From NCBI RefSeq assembly GCF_018131015.1, contig NZ_JAFCJJ010000008.1, positions 62,001-126,000 on the forward strand: a stretch of DNA of 64,000 nucleotides. Direction: 5' to 3'. The stretch is from Bradyrhizobium diazoefficiens (GTDB lineage Bacteria; Pseudomonadota; Alphaproteobacteria; Rhizobiales; Xanthobacteraceae). Shown piece by piece: positions 38,901-46,826 of the stretch; positions within the stretch are counted from its first letter, which is position 1; every line of letters starts with the position of its first letter. Made by a program: the position numbers and the translations under genes. The notes under the pieces were generated by a model, which saw only the letters and a list, made by a program, of their open reading frames with translations, searched no databases and was not told the DNA's origin.

Positions 38901-40337
38901 CGAGACGAGACGCTCAATAGTGCGCTCAAGTGCACCTGATGCTTCTGCCAGCTGAACCTGCGGATTCCTTAGATCGCCGAAGAATGCAACCGCTTGCGGT
39001 TCCACAATGAGCAATTCTCGGCGACAGTGTGCGCTGAAGACTGATAACCAGCCAACCAAGGGGAGGAGCGCACGGTAAACTCCGCACTCCCCGGTGGTCG
39101 CATACCAAGTGAAATTCGAAAGCAGTCGGCGAGCGTGCTCCGGTGATTTTACAAGTGAAGCAAGACGCTTGGCTGCAAGAAACGGCAAAAGCTCATCTGG
39201 ATAAAGCTTGACCTGATGCTGCCCTGAATCGATGAACAGACGAGAGCCAAGCAGGTACGCAAGAGATTCCTCTGACAAAAGAGATGCAATGATAGGACGC
39301 GCCGATAGAACGCCGTCGCGATAGCGAAGCGCCTTGGGGGATATCTCGATGTTGAGCAACTGACAAACTGCGGAAGCGCCGGCAAGACGCTCAATAGCTT
39401 CCCTCAAGCTCTCAGGGGGTGGGTTGCCGACCCGTCGTTCCCGCGGATCCATGCGCTGTTGCTGTTGAACGGCACCGACCATGCGATCGAAGACTTCCGT
39501 AAGGTGCCGATGTGGATTCTGAACTAAGTCGATATGCGCCAGTATGTCCAAGCCCCCGGGACCTTCGGCAAGACGACCGAGCCCGTACCGCCACGCGGCG
39601 CTCAATGTCTGCTCCGGCTGAGATATGCCACGGTGGCTTCGTAGGTAGCGGACTGCTCCCGCCCTCTCCAGCGGCAGCAAGCTATAGACCTTCAGGTGTT
39701 CGTGTTTCGGCGCAAGAGTCTGAGTCTTGCTCGCGGCGTCGGCAGACGTAATATCGCCAATCGCCGCGTCGGCCGTATCCTGCTCGCCTTCAAAACCATC
39801 AGACGAGCCCTCGCTAGCCCCGGTATACAGCGTGGTGCGAAGCTCGGCCTGTAGCAGTTCGAGGACGTCTTCAGTCAACACGGCCGGACGGGAGGAGAGA
39901 ACCCATTTGACGTCAGCGGCCGGCCAGCCAAGCGTCTTGTTGACGCGCCTCAATGATTTGCGAATGCCGTCGTCGATACCAAGGGACGCTTCATCAAGAG
40001 AATCGACGAACACCGTCAATTCGCCGCCGGACTGCTTCCATCCCGTCAGCGCTTCGAGATTCTCGCCCTCAAGCGCGTCCTCGGGGTTGTCTTCGCTCAG
40101 AACCTTCTGCAAGGCGATATAGACTGCAGGCTGACCCTGCGCGCGCAAGGCTTTGCACTTTGCCCGCAACTCCATAGTCTTGCCAAAGTTGGCTCGGCCC
40201 ACGATGATGGAGAAGCGCCCTTTCAGCACTTCGTCCCAGCGTAGACCCTTGCCGCGGAGGTCTGACGCGAACAGCTCCTCAGCACTGTAATTTGTGAGGA
40301 GACCAAAGCGGCGACTCAAATCGAGATATTCGTCCAT
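35907..40337 (-). CDS. NACHT-like STAND NTPase fused to PD-(D/E)XK nuclease and H-NS DNA-binding domain; candidate defence protein
   Basis: 1476 residues. Walker A GRANFGKT at 47-54; Walker B LTVFVDSLDEA (Asp112, Asp115-Glu116, hhhhDxxDE as in NACHT ATPases); sensor-like LSSRP at 147-151. Residues about 260-1250 are mainly helical without a recognised repeat. Near the C-terminus, Asp1315 and Glu1328-Leu-Lys1330 fit a PD-(D/E)XK nuclease core, followed by a helix with EKQLQGQY. The last 42 residues are an H-NS C-terminal DNA-binding domain: TWSGRGRKP (1444-1452), then WIKAALESGKSIDDFL. Base composition is visibly lower in GC than the flanks. No partner gene is adjacent. A -10-like TATAGA at 40344-40349 would start transcription at the ATG, suggesting a leaderless mRNA. 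Function as anti-phage or anti-plasmid defence is inference. Confidence 0.8.
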   Translation of the reverse strand: MDEYLDLSRRFGLLTNYSAEELFASDLRGKGLRWDEVLKGRFSIIVGRANFGKTMELRAKCKALRAQGQPAVYIALQKVLSEDNPEDALEGENLEALTGWKQSGGELTVFVDSLDEASLGIDDGIRKSLRRVNKTLGWPAADVKWVLSSRPAVLTEDVLELLQAELRTTLYTGASEGSSDGFEGEQDTADAAIGDITSADAASKTQTLAPKHEHLKVYSLLPLERAGAVRYLRSHRGISQPEQTLSAAWRYGLGRLAEGPGGLDILAHIDLVQNPHRHLTEVFDRMVGAVQQQQRMDPRERRVGNPPPESLREAIERLAGASAVCQLLNIEISPKALRYRDGVLSARPIIASLLSEESLAYLLGSRLFIDSGQHQVKLYPDELLPFLAAKRLASLVKSPEHARRLLSNFTWYATTGECGVYRALLPLVGWLSVFSAHCRRELLIVEPQAVAFFGDLRNPQVQLAEASGALERTIERLVSEGDSLGRSHFTLTAENYWQAAKPGIEPTLRRLFEHYGTDRHAREALLSIASHAPSEALRDATLDAYGRDYAKLLRERTELDYILSLGRDDDYRALGAALEAEQGLAESQVSRLVQRLAWKVLDARAISRVVARQFRLGAEGFWLDWVLTHEVAEEASNVDLYGLTRSLLLQLVDTKSKPARGTGAKFIELLADLLALVVNRSADKPLRVAKLCLVLRRFVNKHRSFDVDTSKLRSALQDHQEVRLAFLRGLIHPTDKTATSIFQAVFDYPYVYSLVPGDDEKIGEPGFSELIANRKKNAAKPTPHRPTKSRRRAVVDEKSKAALRAMLDRIRDASQESALAWVAEWLVNTTSRSRYGECDFAIFENAAGSEIAQAVRAGLSNLWRKKDPTWKEAEPNSTYHITIAGLQGLHLELGDGSRLPTLSSQEIRRAIRYAQFEMNGYPRWFWSLVTAHEQIAAPEFNSILASAQKGQVSLDKAETLIRHLNEAPRGIQQSLARAAWNFILRYPRLPQYAYSAALEAVVSRTDAIDQVTFEEEAWRRMDSAFDKRLPSQGEPDADMDAEAQKAWQELEEHINELRRQRSNALVWGSVWLWNYPGTFCRRWESWRASKSRSAEDFMFALAARLGEDRGARLVQITEKGSEALNTLKVLYDWVCSVVREEDDVKREEGRTFAPGDRDHAERLRDALVPAISHAKSEQAYEILEELRQRADGRRAKYLRYTQFMMREAQYTKQPIAQADYPEFERSFAPVISDYIAFAMAVETDLLTVKSEIETGDFSLRRFFSSVNFKRIKTDNDGLALEEDFQALLGSELNHVAGGRYEVTLESILPEGTRRDVLCQANSLRATVELKMSLRWTLADYIEALEKQLQGQYMKAPNSKIGFFVVVLQKQRKWDGPDGKSIKFDELLAILRDRARKKEIADNSVFLRVIGIDATPKEDFRAAKNAIKIAGDGARGKYADGEGNTWSGRGRKPKWIKAALESGKSIDDFLAAKHEKS

Positions 40338-40423
40338 GTTTTATCTATACATCGGCTCGGCGAGCAAACTAACTAGTAGCCTGCCTGCGCCCCCTTCGGC
40401 CGGCGGCTCGCTCACCCCCTTGA

Positions 40424-40480
40424 GCGGACCTGCCGCTGCCGAAGGTAACCCCGAAAGCTCCCGCCACGCCCGCACCGTAA
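40424..40480 (+). pseudogene. 3' remnant of a paralogue of the gene at 34413-35708
   Basis: A reading frame ending at TAA 40478-40480 encodes ADLPLPKVTPKAPATPAP, matching the last residues of the gene at 34413-35708 (GLPMPKVAPKSPAAPAP). The DNA is also similar (roughly 80 percent by eye over about 55 bp and a few bases past the stop). An in-frame TGA at 40421-40423 ends similarity on the 5' side. It is best read as the surviving tail of an old tandem paralogue, the rest replaced by the NTPase island. Confidence 0.6.
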
Positions 40481-40526
40481 GCGCGGACCGCAAAATCTTC
40501 AGAGCGATCGCGCCTGGCGCCGTGCC

Positions 40527-41288
40527 TCAACCTGGCGTCATGCCCCGCGATTTGATGATCGCAACTGCTGCGGGTGCCTTGAGGAATTGAATGAGCGCCC
40601 TGGCCGCGGCAGCGTCGCCTGCGCCGGAGGCGACCGCGGCCGTGAAGACGACGTTTTCCTGCACTTCGGCAGGGAATGGGCCGACGAGGTCGAGACCCGG
40701 CGCGGTGAGGACGTTGCTGAGAAACAGGCCGAGTTCGACCTCTCCGTTGGCGACCGCCGCGACGACGGCAGCAGGATTGGGCTGCGCCTTCATCCTGGCC
40801 TTCATCTGCTCCGAAATGCCAAGGCGATCAAACACCCTCGCAATCGAATAGCCGGTCGCGCTCTCCGGTATAGACGCAATCGATTGCGCCTTGAGCAGGG
40901 TCGCCTTGAACGCATCGGCCGTTCCGATGTCCGGCTTGGCGGCGCCGGCGCGGACGGCCACGCCAAGGCCGACGCGGGCAATATCGGTCGTCGGTCCCTC
41001 CGCGAACTTTGCGCGCGCCGCGGCGTCCTGCATCACCTCGACGGGAACGACGCCGACGTCGAATGGCCGGCCTGACGTCGCCTCCTTGATGAGGTTCGGC
41101 GTGGTGGCGAAGAAGATTTCGAGCTTGTGTCCCGAGGCTTGCTCGAACTGCGGTCTGAGCTCCGCCCAGACGGTGGTCATCGCCCCGCCCGCCAGCAGCT
41201 TGAGTTCAGCCGCGCACACTTGCCCGGCCGACAGGATCGACACCGAACCGTACGCGATGATGGCCGCGCAGACGTTCAATTTCTTCAT
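40527..41288 (-). CDS. periplasmic substrate-binding protein, molybdate-type (ModA-like)
   Basis: 253 residues. Signal peptide MKKLNVCAAIIAYGSVSILSAGQVCAAEL. The mature start (LKLLAGGAMTTVWAELRPQFEQASGHKLEIFF) and the segments FDVGVVPVEVM and ESATGYSIARVFDRLGI follow the type II periplasmic binding fold of ModA-like proteins, with a C-terminal LIQFLKAPAAVAIIKSRGM. No transporter genes are adjacent, so it may be an orphan or a binding protein for another oxyanion or small acid. Stand-alone members of this kind are frequent in Bradyrhizobium. Confidence 0.8.
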   Translation of the reverse strand: MKKLNVCAAIIAYGSVSILSAGQVCAAELKLLAGGAMTTVWAELRPQFEQASGHKLEIFFATTPNLIKEATSGRPFDVGVVPVEVMQDAAARAKFAEGPTTDIARVGLGVAVRAGAAKPDIGTADAFKATLLKAQSIASIPESATGYSIARVFDRLGISEQMKARMKAQPNPAAVVAAVANGEVELGLFLSNVLTAPGLDLVGPFPAEVQENVVFTAAVASGAGDAAAARALIQFLKAPAAVAIIKSRGMTPG

Positions 41289-41384
41289 GGTGGTGCCTCC
41301 CCAAGAAATACGTCGATACAGATCACGCCCAACTGAGCGGGTCGCGTCGATGGCGTCGTACGGCAGCCCAGCACGAGAACGTCG

Positions 41385-42179
41385 TCAGCGCTCTCCACTT
41401 GCGAACTGAAATTCGACCTCGATCTCCACGGGGCCACCGGTGTCGCCAATGCTCCGCTGAACCTCCTTGCGTACGCTATCGCGGACGAAAGGTAGGAGTT
41501 TAAGATAGGCTTGTCCGGTGGATGCGCCACCGCGCTCGAACGGGCCAAAATAGGCGTCAAAAGAGGGCAATGCGAACCGATGCGCTTGCTTCGATATCTC
41601 GATATTGCGGAACCCTGCACTTTCGAGCAGTTGGCGCAAGCGAGCCGCATCGCCCAACGCGAAGGTCCTTGCCGTCGCTTCGCCGATCTCGGGCAAATGC
41701 CTGGCTATCACCGCGTTGATGCGGCCATTGTAGGAACGTTCGGGCACCGTAAGGACGGAGGCGGCTGCGCGCCCTCGCGGACGCAGGACACGCAGGAAGT
41801 TCGATAACCCGCGCGCGGGATCGGGAAAGAACATCAGCCCGAGACTGCAAACCAGCGCGTCGAAACTGCCATCGGCAAACGAAAGAGCTTGTCCGTCCTC
41901 CCTGGCGAAGGTGACGTTCGGTGCTGCGCCCAGGCGCCTCCTGGCCTGCTCCACCATGCTTTCCGACAGATCGGCAGCGACGACATGGCCGGTCGGCCCG
42001 ACGGCGCGCAGGCATTCTGCCGCGGCCAATCCCGTCCCCGTCGCGACATCGAGAACCGACATGCCAGGCGCGACGCCCGCGGCCTGCAGGAGAAACGGCA
42101 GAAAGTGCCCCGACACATGCGCAAATGCGCGATCGTACTCAGCGGCGGCCTCGTCGTGGTAGGCGAGCTCTCCTGCCAT
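41385..42179 (-). CDS. class I SAM-dependent methyltransferase
   Basis: 264 residues. Motif I VLDVATGTGLAA with the SAM-binding glycines, acidic end of strand 2 (VVAADLSESM), motif II/III region AREDGQALSFADGSFDALVCSLGLMFFPDP, and VLRPRGRAAASV. The UbiE/COQ5-like arrangement suggests a small-molecule methyltransferase; the substrate is unknown. It lies 96 bp upstream of the ModA-like gene on the same strand. A probable start is the ATG at 42179. Confidence 0.85.
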   Translation of the reverse strand: MAGELAYHDEAAAEYDRAFAHVSGHFLPFLLQAAGVAPGMSVLDVATGTGLAAAECLRAVGPTGHVVAADLSESMVEQARRRLGAAPNVTFAREDGQALSFADGSFDALVCSLGLMFFPDPARGLSNFLRVLRPRGRAAASVLTVPERSYNGRINAVIARHLPEIGEATARTFALGDAARLRQLLESAGFRNIEISKQAHRFALPSFDAYFGPFERGGASTGQAYLKLLPFVRDSVRKEVQRSIGDTGGPVEIEVEFQFASGER

Positions 42180-42345
42180 CTGCCCCTCATGCCGGTATGG
42201 CCGACGGGCCGGGATGATGACCGGCTACGTTCGTAAGTGCAACGTCGTGTGACAGAAGGACGCGCCCCGGCTTCGGATCGCAAGCAGAGCCGGACCCACG
42301 CGACGCATCAAAGTGGACTTCTGCGACACAAGGAGCGATTAGCAA

Positions 42346-42813
42346 TCACTCCTCGAACCGCTCTTGCGGCTGGAGCTTGCGCAGACGGGCCGTCCAGGCC
42401 CGCCGAAGCTCGACCTCGGTCTTGCCGTCGTCATAGGAGGGCGACGTCAGGGGCAATGCCTTGGTAACCGTGATCATCACGATGGTGCGGATGCGATGGG
42501 CGAACGCACTTTGCAGATGGGGAAGCACGGTCTCGAACTGCGCCTCGCCCCTGTCGATCATCGTGGCCAACCCCGCAAAGCGATAGCCCTTGCGCACGAA
42601 GACATCGACGAAATTGACCTCGATGCGTGGATTTGCCCGGAGGTTTCGGATCGTGCCCGGCGAGCGGATCTCGCCGAATGCGATGGTGCGGTCATCGAGC
42701 ACGGCGAAGGTGCCTTTCGGCGACACATTCGGCGTCCCGTCCGGAGCGACCGTCGCCACGAATCCGAGGCGCTGCTCCGCGATGACCCTCTTCATGTCCT
42801 GGGTGAGCATCAT
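42346..42813 (-). CDS. pyridoxamine 5'-phosphate oxidase family protein
   Basis: About 155 residues. Split-barrel flavin-binding fold: LTQDMKRVIAEQRLGFVATVAPDGTPNVSPKGTFAVLDD is the typical N-terminal half (P..SPKG), followed by AFGEIRSPGTIRNLRANPRIEVNFVD. The two adjacent ATGs at 42813 and 42810 are both possible; the second has better spacing to AGGA. Members bind FMN or F420 and act on unknown substrates. It follows the FUSC gene by 46 bp and may belong to that operon. Confidence 0.82.
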   Translation of the reverse strand: MMLTQDMKRVIAEQRLGFVATVAPDGTPNVSPKGTFAVLDDRTIAFGEIRSPGTIRNLRANPRIEVNFVDVFVRKGYRFAGLATMIDRGEAQFETVLPHLQSAFAHRIRTIVMITVTKALPLTSPSYDDGKTEVELRRAWTARLRKLQPQERFEE

Positions 42814-42859
42814 CGGTCCTCGCATGCCGATCAACGGTGGGCCAGCCTATCAGATGGCC

Positions 42860-44689
42860 TCAGGAGGTCACGCTCTCGTTCAGCAGGATGATTTCCGGAA
42901 CGAGGAAGTTCGACGATGACAGGGGAATCGTCGCGACGCGGCCGGCCTGCAGCGCCTCGAGCGCGCGAATGATCGCCTCGCCGTCATCGTCGCCCAACGG
43001 CGCGTTTGCCGCGTTGCCCGCCGCCTCGATCTCCCAGCACGCGGAGAGTATCCGGAAGGCCAGCCTCTGCGCGGCGACGATGGCAGGCCAGGCGCGGTCC
43101 GCCTCGCCGCGCGCGCGCTCCGTCCCACCCGCCTGCTCCTCATAGAGCAGGATCAGACCGAACGCATTCGATCGCAATCGTCGCCGTGCGGTGCGGGCTT
43201 CGATGGTTGTCACTTCGCCACGCGCCAGAAACGGCAAAACCAACTTTGCGGCGGCGAGCGTCTCTGCAAGCGCCCGTCTCACCGTCGAGCCGCCCGTTCG
43301 GTAGGTCACAAGCAGCACGGCCAGTCCAACCGCGCAGCCGAGGATGGTGTCGAGGCCGCGCGCCAGGAGCAATTCATTGACGTCGGATACAGAGGCACTG
43401 CCCGGGCCGGCCATCAGCAGAGCCATCGGCGTGAAGAAGGCCACGGCGAATGCATAGTTCGATACGACGAACAACTGGCCGATGAATTGCAAGAGGACGA
43501 TGCACCCGATCAGCGCAACCCCGCCGGGATGAAGCCACGTCAGTGTGGCAGCAAGGATCAGGCCGAGCATCGTGCCGAGCGTTCGCTCGAAGCCGCGTTG
43601 CATGGCGAGCACCCAGTTGAGCCCCTGGTACAGGACCAACACGGCGGCGGCAGCGGCCCAATAGGAGCGTTCGAGGCCGATCATCACTCCAGCGGCCCCT
43701 GCGATCAGGGCGGCCGCCCCGACCCGCGAGGCAATCAGTGGCGGCTGCAGCGTCCAGGCGAAGGACGACGCGATCATTTCGCGACGCCGAAAGAACGCGC
43801 GTCGTTCGTTCGGGCCGGCAAGGGCAGGTTCGCTCGGCAATTCGGCGACACGCGACATGATGGTCCGCGCCTCGGCGCTCGCTGCTGGACCGGGCGAACC
43901 GCCTGCGCTGCCCTCGCGAACGGCCGCGGCAAACAGTCCATGCAGCCTGCGGCTGCACGCCCGCAATTGTCTCAGGGCCGCATCGGGATCTCCAGCCGGT
44001 TGCCACGCGATGAGCGCTCTCCAGGCGTCATGCAGGCTCGTCGCCGCCCTGTGGCGCGGAAGATCGGAGCGGCTGTGAGCCGCACTGTCGATGAAGTCGG
44101 CAACCGCCAGCGCCGCATTGGCGACGGCCCTTCGCTCCGGTCGCCGCCGCTCCCAAAGCGCTCCCAGCATATGCAACAGCCACGCGACCGTCCCGCCCGC
44201 CGCGACGAGCACGGCGATCCTCCCCGGATGTGATGCCTGCCCAACCATTGCCGTGCCGGTTGCACAGGCGAGCATCAATATGTAGGCCCCCGGCGGTCCG
44301 ACATTCAGCGCCGTGCAGAGGAAGCTCGCAAGCGTCGCAATCAGCGCGGCCACCGCGACGCTGACCCAGGGGTTCGGCACCACAGCGGCCTCCGCGCCCG
44401 CGACGACGCACACCACCAGCCCGCCCGCGATCAGCGCCAGCAATATTGCGCGGTTGTGGTAGGGACGTCCGCTGCCATAGAGGGCGACGAAAGTCCCGAG
44501 ATTGGCCATCAGGCCGGCCGCTGGATCGTCGAGCAGCCAGCCCGCGACCATGCAGATGCCTGACGCCATCGCCGCGCGCGTCGCCGACACCAGCATGGTC
44601 CGGTCGGGTCGAAGGCGCAGCAAGCCCGCCAGGTTCACCCTCGGATGCGGCGGCGGTGGTGAGGCTGGATGAGCCGGATTGTCCATCAT
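42860..44689 (-). CDS. FUSC family inner-membrane protein (aromatic acid or biocide exporter type)
   Basis: 609 residues with two bundles of membrane helices (about 30-200 and 340-500) separated by soluble segments, the YccS/AaeB (fusaric-acid-resistance-like) arrangement: RATRAAMASGICMVAGWLLDDPAAGLMANLGTFVALYGSGRPYHNRA is the first bundle and RSYWAAAAAVLVLYQGLNWVLAMQRGFERTLGTMLG the second. These proteins export toxic organic acids. A helix-turn-helix regulator gene lies directly upstream (42 bp), which suggests substrate-responsive control. Confidence 0.85.
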   Translation of the reverse strand: MMDNPAHPASPPPPHPRVNLAGLLRLRPDRTMLVSATRAAMASGICMVAGWLLDDPAAGLMANLGTFVALYGSGRPYHNRAILLALIAGGLVVCVVAGAEAAVVPNPWVSVAVAALIATLASFLCTALNVGPPGAYILMLACATGTAMVGQASHPGRIAVLVAAGGTVAWLLHMLGALWERRRPERRAVANAALAVADFIDSAAHSRSDLPRHRAATSLHDAWRALIAWQPAGDPDAALRQLRACSRRLHGLFAAAVREGSAGGSPGPAASAEARTIMSRVAELPSEPALAGPNERRAFFRRREMIASSFAWTLQPPLIASRVGAAALIAGAAGVMIGLERSYWAAAAAVLVLYQGLNWVLAMQRGFERTLGTMLGLILAATLTWLHPGGVALIGCIVLLQFIGQLFVVSNYAFAVAFFTPMALLMAGPGSASVSDVNELLLARGLDTILGCAVGLAVLLVTYRTGGSTVRRALAETLAAAKLVLPFLARGEVTTIEARTARRRLRSNAFGLILLYEEQAGGTERARGEADRAWPAIVAAQRLAFRILSACWEIEAAGNAANAPLGDDDGEAIIRALEALQAGRVATIPLSSSNFLVPEIILLNESVTS

Positions 44690-44731
44690 CGTGCCGAACT
44701 CACGCTCATCGGCCCCACTGCTTTCCTGCCC

Positions 44732-45505
44732 TCACACCGGTGTGTATATCACGAGCTTCAGCGCGGGATCGTCATTGGCCTGAAAGCTGGTGTGCTCGAA
44801 ATGCAGCACGCCGAGGGTCGGATGCGACATGGTCTTGAGGCCGGAGGCGGTGCTGCGGATCTCGTGGGCCTCCCACCATTTGACGAATTCCGGGCTGCCC
44901 TGCCGCAGCCGCGCCAGCAATTCCGCGAAGGCGGGATCGCCGGCCCAGACGTCGTGCGTGGCGCGGAACATCGCCACCATGCGCTTTGCAACCTCCGCCC
45001 AGCCGGCGCCGTAGGCCCTTCGCGTCTGCTTGTTGGTCATCATCAGGATCATCGTGTTGCGATCCTCTTCCGGCAAACGGCCGAACGCGAAAACCTGCTC
45101 GGCGGCTTCGTTCCAGGCCAGTACGTCCCAGCGCCGCCCGGTGATGTAGGCCGGATGCGGCAGGCTCTCCACCAGCCGCCGGATCGGCGGCGGCACGATC
45201 TCGCGCGTGAAGGCGCTCCTCGCACCGTCGCGGGCCAGCGCCTTCAGATGCGCGTGCTCGGTCTTGCTCAGACGCAGCGCGCGCGCCAGCGCATCGACGG
45301 TGGTCACGGACGGGCTGACGGTGCGGCCCTGCTCGAGGCGGATGTACCAGTCGACCCCGATGCCGGCGAGTTGGGCCACCTCCTCGCGGCGAAGGCCTGC
45401 GGTGCGGCGGCGCTGGCCGGCGGGCAGCCCGACGGTCTTGGGCGTCAGCTTCTCGCGGCGGGAGCGCAGGAAGTCGCCGAATTCGACGCGGCGTGGATCG
45501 GCCAT
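44732..45505 (-). CDS. helix-turn-helix transcriptional regulator (MmyB-like)
   Basis: 257 residues. N-terminal XRE-type helix-turn-helix (LRREEVAQLAGIGVDWYIRLEQGRTVSPSVTTVDALARALRL) followed by the MmyB-like ligand domain (YITGRRWDVLAWNEAAEQVF, MTNKQTRRAYGAGWAEVAKRMVAMFRA) and the C-terminal GVLHFEHTSFQANDDPALKLVIYTP. These regulators usually repress a neighbouring oxidoreductase gene; here a quinone-oxidoreductase-like gene is divergent 109 bp away and an exporter gene is downstream. Confidence 0.9.
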   Translation of the reverse strand: MADPRRVEFGDFLRSRREKLTPKTVGLPAGQRRRTAGLRREEVAQLAGIGVDWYIRLEQGRTVSPSVTTVDALARALRLSKTEHAHLKALARDGARSAFTREIVPPPIRRLVESLPHPAYITGRRWDVLAWNEAAEQVFAFGRLPEEDRNTMILMMTNKQTRRAYGAGWAEVAKRMVAMFRATHDVWAGDPAFAELLARLRQGSPEFVKWWEAHEIRSTASGLKTMSHPTLGVLHFEHTSFQANDDPALKLVIYTPV

Positions 45506-45543
45506 GATATCGCTCCCGCAGGGAGGGTTTTTGGAATACTAGG

Positions 45544-45572
45544 ATAATACCAGGCCTTCTTGTCCCTTCCAA
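45544..45572 (-). promoter_or_regulatory. predicted promoter of the MmyB-like regulator
   Basis: On the minus strand: -35 TTGGAA (45567-45572), 17 bp, -10 TATTAT (45544-45549). The -10 overlaps an imperfect dyad (45533-45551, GGAATA...TAATACC) that could be the operator for autoregulation and for the divergent gene. Confidence 0.5.
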
Positions 45573-45614
45573 GGCGGCGCATATGCCTCATCACCCGACC
45601 TTGAGGTGAACATC

Positions 45615-46694
45615 ATGAAAGCTGCCATACTCAAATCCTTCGGATCGCAACTCGCAATCGAGGACATGCCGGAGCCGGTGCTCGGCACCGGCGAGGTCAT
45701 CGTCGACATCGTCGCCACCCGCGTGCTGTCCTACATGAACGAGGTCTTCAGCGGGGAGCGCAAATATGCGCTCGACCTGCCGGTCATCCCGGGACCGGGC
45801 GGCATCGGCCGGGTGCGCGCGACCGGTCCGGATGCGACCAGGCTCGCGATCGGCGACTGGGTGTTTTGCGATCCGACGGTGCGCTCGCGCGACGACGCGG
45901 TCGCGCCCGATATCACGCTGCAGGGCCTGAGCGCGCGCGACGCCGGCGGGCTCAAGTTGCAGAAGTACTTTCGCCACGGCTCGTTTGCCGGGCAGATGCG
46001 GCTGCCGACCGAGAACGTCAAACCTCTCGGACAGATCACCTCCGAGGACGCCAGCCGCTGGTGCGCGCTGGGAACGATGCTGGTGCCCTATGGCGGCTTC
46101 CTCGCGGCAAGGCTCCAGCCCGGCGAGACCGTGCTGGTGAGCGGCGCCACCGGCAATTTCGGCAGCGCGGCGGTCGCCGTCGCGCTCGCGATGGGCGCGG
46201 CCTGCGTGGTGGCGCCCGGCCGCAACGAGGCGGTTCTCTCTGACCTCGTCCGCCGCTTCGGCGACCGGGTGCGGCCGGTCAAGCTCACCGGCAGCGAGAA
46301 CGACGATCGCGAGACCATGAAGCGCGCCGCAGGCGGGCCGATCGACTGCGTGCTCGACATCATGCCGCCCTCGGTCTCAACCACCGTGGTGCGCGCGGCG
46401 GTCATGACGGTGCGCGCCAACGGGCGCATCGCGCTGATGGGCGGCGTCGGCATGCTCGGCGGCGCCGGCCTCGAGCTGCCCTACAACTGGATCATGCGCA
46501 ACTGCATCACCCTCCACGGCGTCTGGATGTACCCGCCGGATGCGGCGAGCCGCCTGATCGCGCTGGTGCGATCAGGGCTGCTCAGGCTCGACGAATACGA
46601 GGTGACGGCGTTCGATCTCGACCACGCCAACGACGCCGTGGCGCACGCCGCCGCCAATGCCGGACCGTTCAGGATGACCGTGATTCGGCCGTAA
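45615..46694 (+). CDS. zinc-independent alcohol dehydrogenase / quinone oxidoreductase-like protein
   Basis: 359 residues from ATG 45615, six bases after GAGGTG; a GTG three codons earlier is less likely. MDR fold: N-terminal GroES-like domain (PVIPGPGGIGRVRATGPDATRLAIGDWVF), Rossmann motif VLVSGATGNFGSAAVAVALAMGA and ANGRIALMGG. The catalytic-zinc ligands are not evident, so quinone/enone reductase chemistry is more likely than alcohol oxidation. It is divergent from the MmyB-like regulator, a common regulator-target pairing. Confidence 0.87.
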   Translation: MKAAILKSFGSQLAIEDMPEPVLGTGEVIVDIVATRVLSYMNEVFSGERKYALDLPVIPGPGGIGRVRATGPDATRLAIGDWVFCDPTVRSRDDAVAPDITLQGLSARDAGGLKLQKYFRHGSFAGQMRLPTENVKPLGQITSEDASRWCALGTMLVPYGGFLAARLQPGETVLVSGATGNFGSAAVAVALAMGAACVVAPGRNEAVLSDLVRRFGDRVRPVKLTGSENDDRETMKRAAGGPIDCVLDIMPPSVSTTVVRAAVMTVRANGRIALMGGVGMLGGAGLELPYNWIMRNCITLHGVWMYPPDAASRLIALVRSGLLRLDEYEVTAFDLDHANDAVAHAAANAGPFRMTVIRP

Positions 46695-46766
46695 TCGGCC
46701 TGTCCGCTGCAGCGATGCGCCTTGGCCGTGGATTTGCCCGACATCTCAATTGGATGGCAGGAACCA

Positions 46767-46826
46767 CCCCCATCGCGGCCGGAATCGGCCGGAATCGGTG
46801 CATGGGGTTGTTTTCGAGTTTTTTAT
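46767..46826 (+). terminator. probable terminator of the quinone-oxidoreductase-like gene
   Basis: CCCCCAT (46767-46773) pairs with ATGGGG (46802-46807), enclosing a GC-rich loop with a duplicated CCGGAATCGG. A T-rich run follows (TTGTTTTCGAGTTTTTTA). The right half overlaps a repeated 21-bp sequence and the lolD stop region on the other strand. Confidence 0.5.
46796..46816 (-). repeat. dispersed 21-bp intergenic repeat, copy 1
   Basis: On the minus strand CGAAAACAACCCCATGCACC (20 of 21 bases given). An identical 21-bp copy occurs at 61027-61047 on the plus strand. Both lie just after the 3' end of a coding region. Confidence 0.75.
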
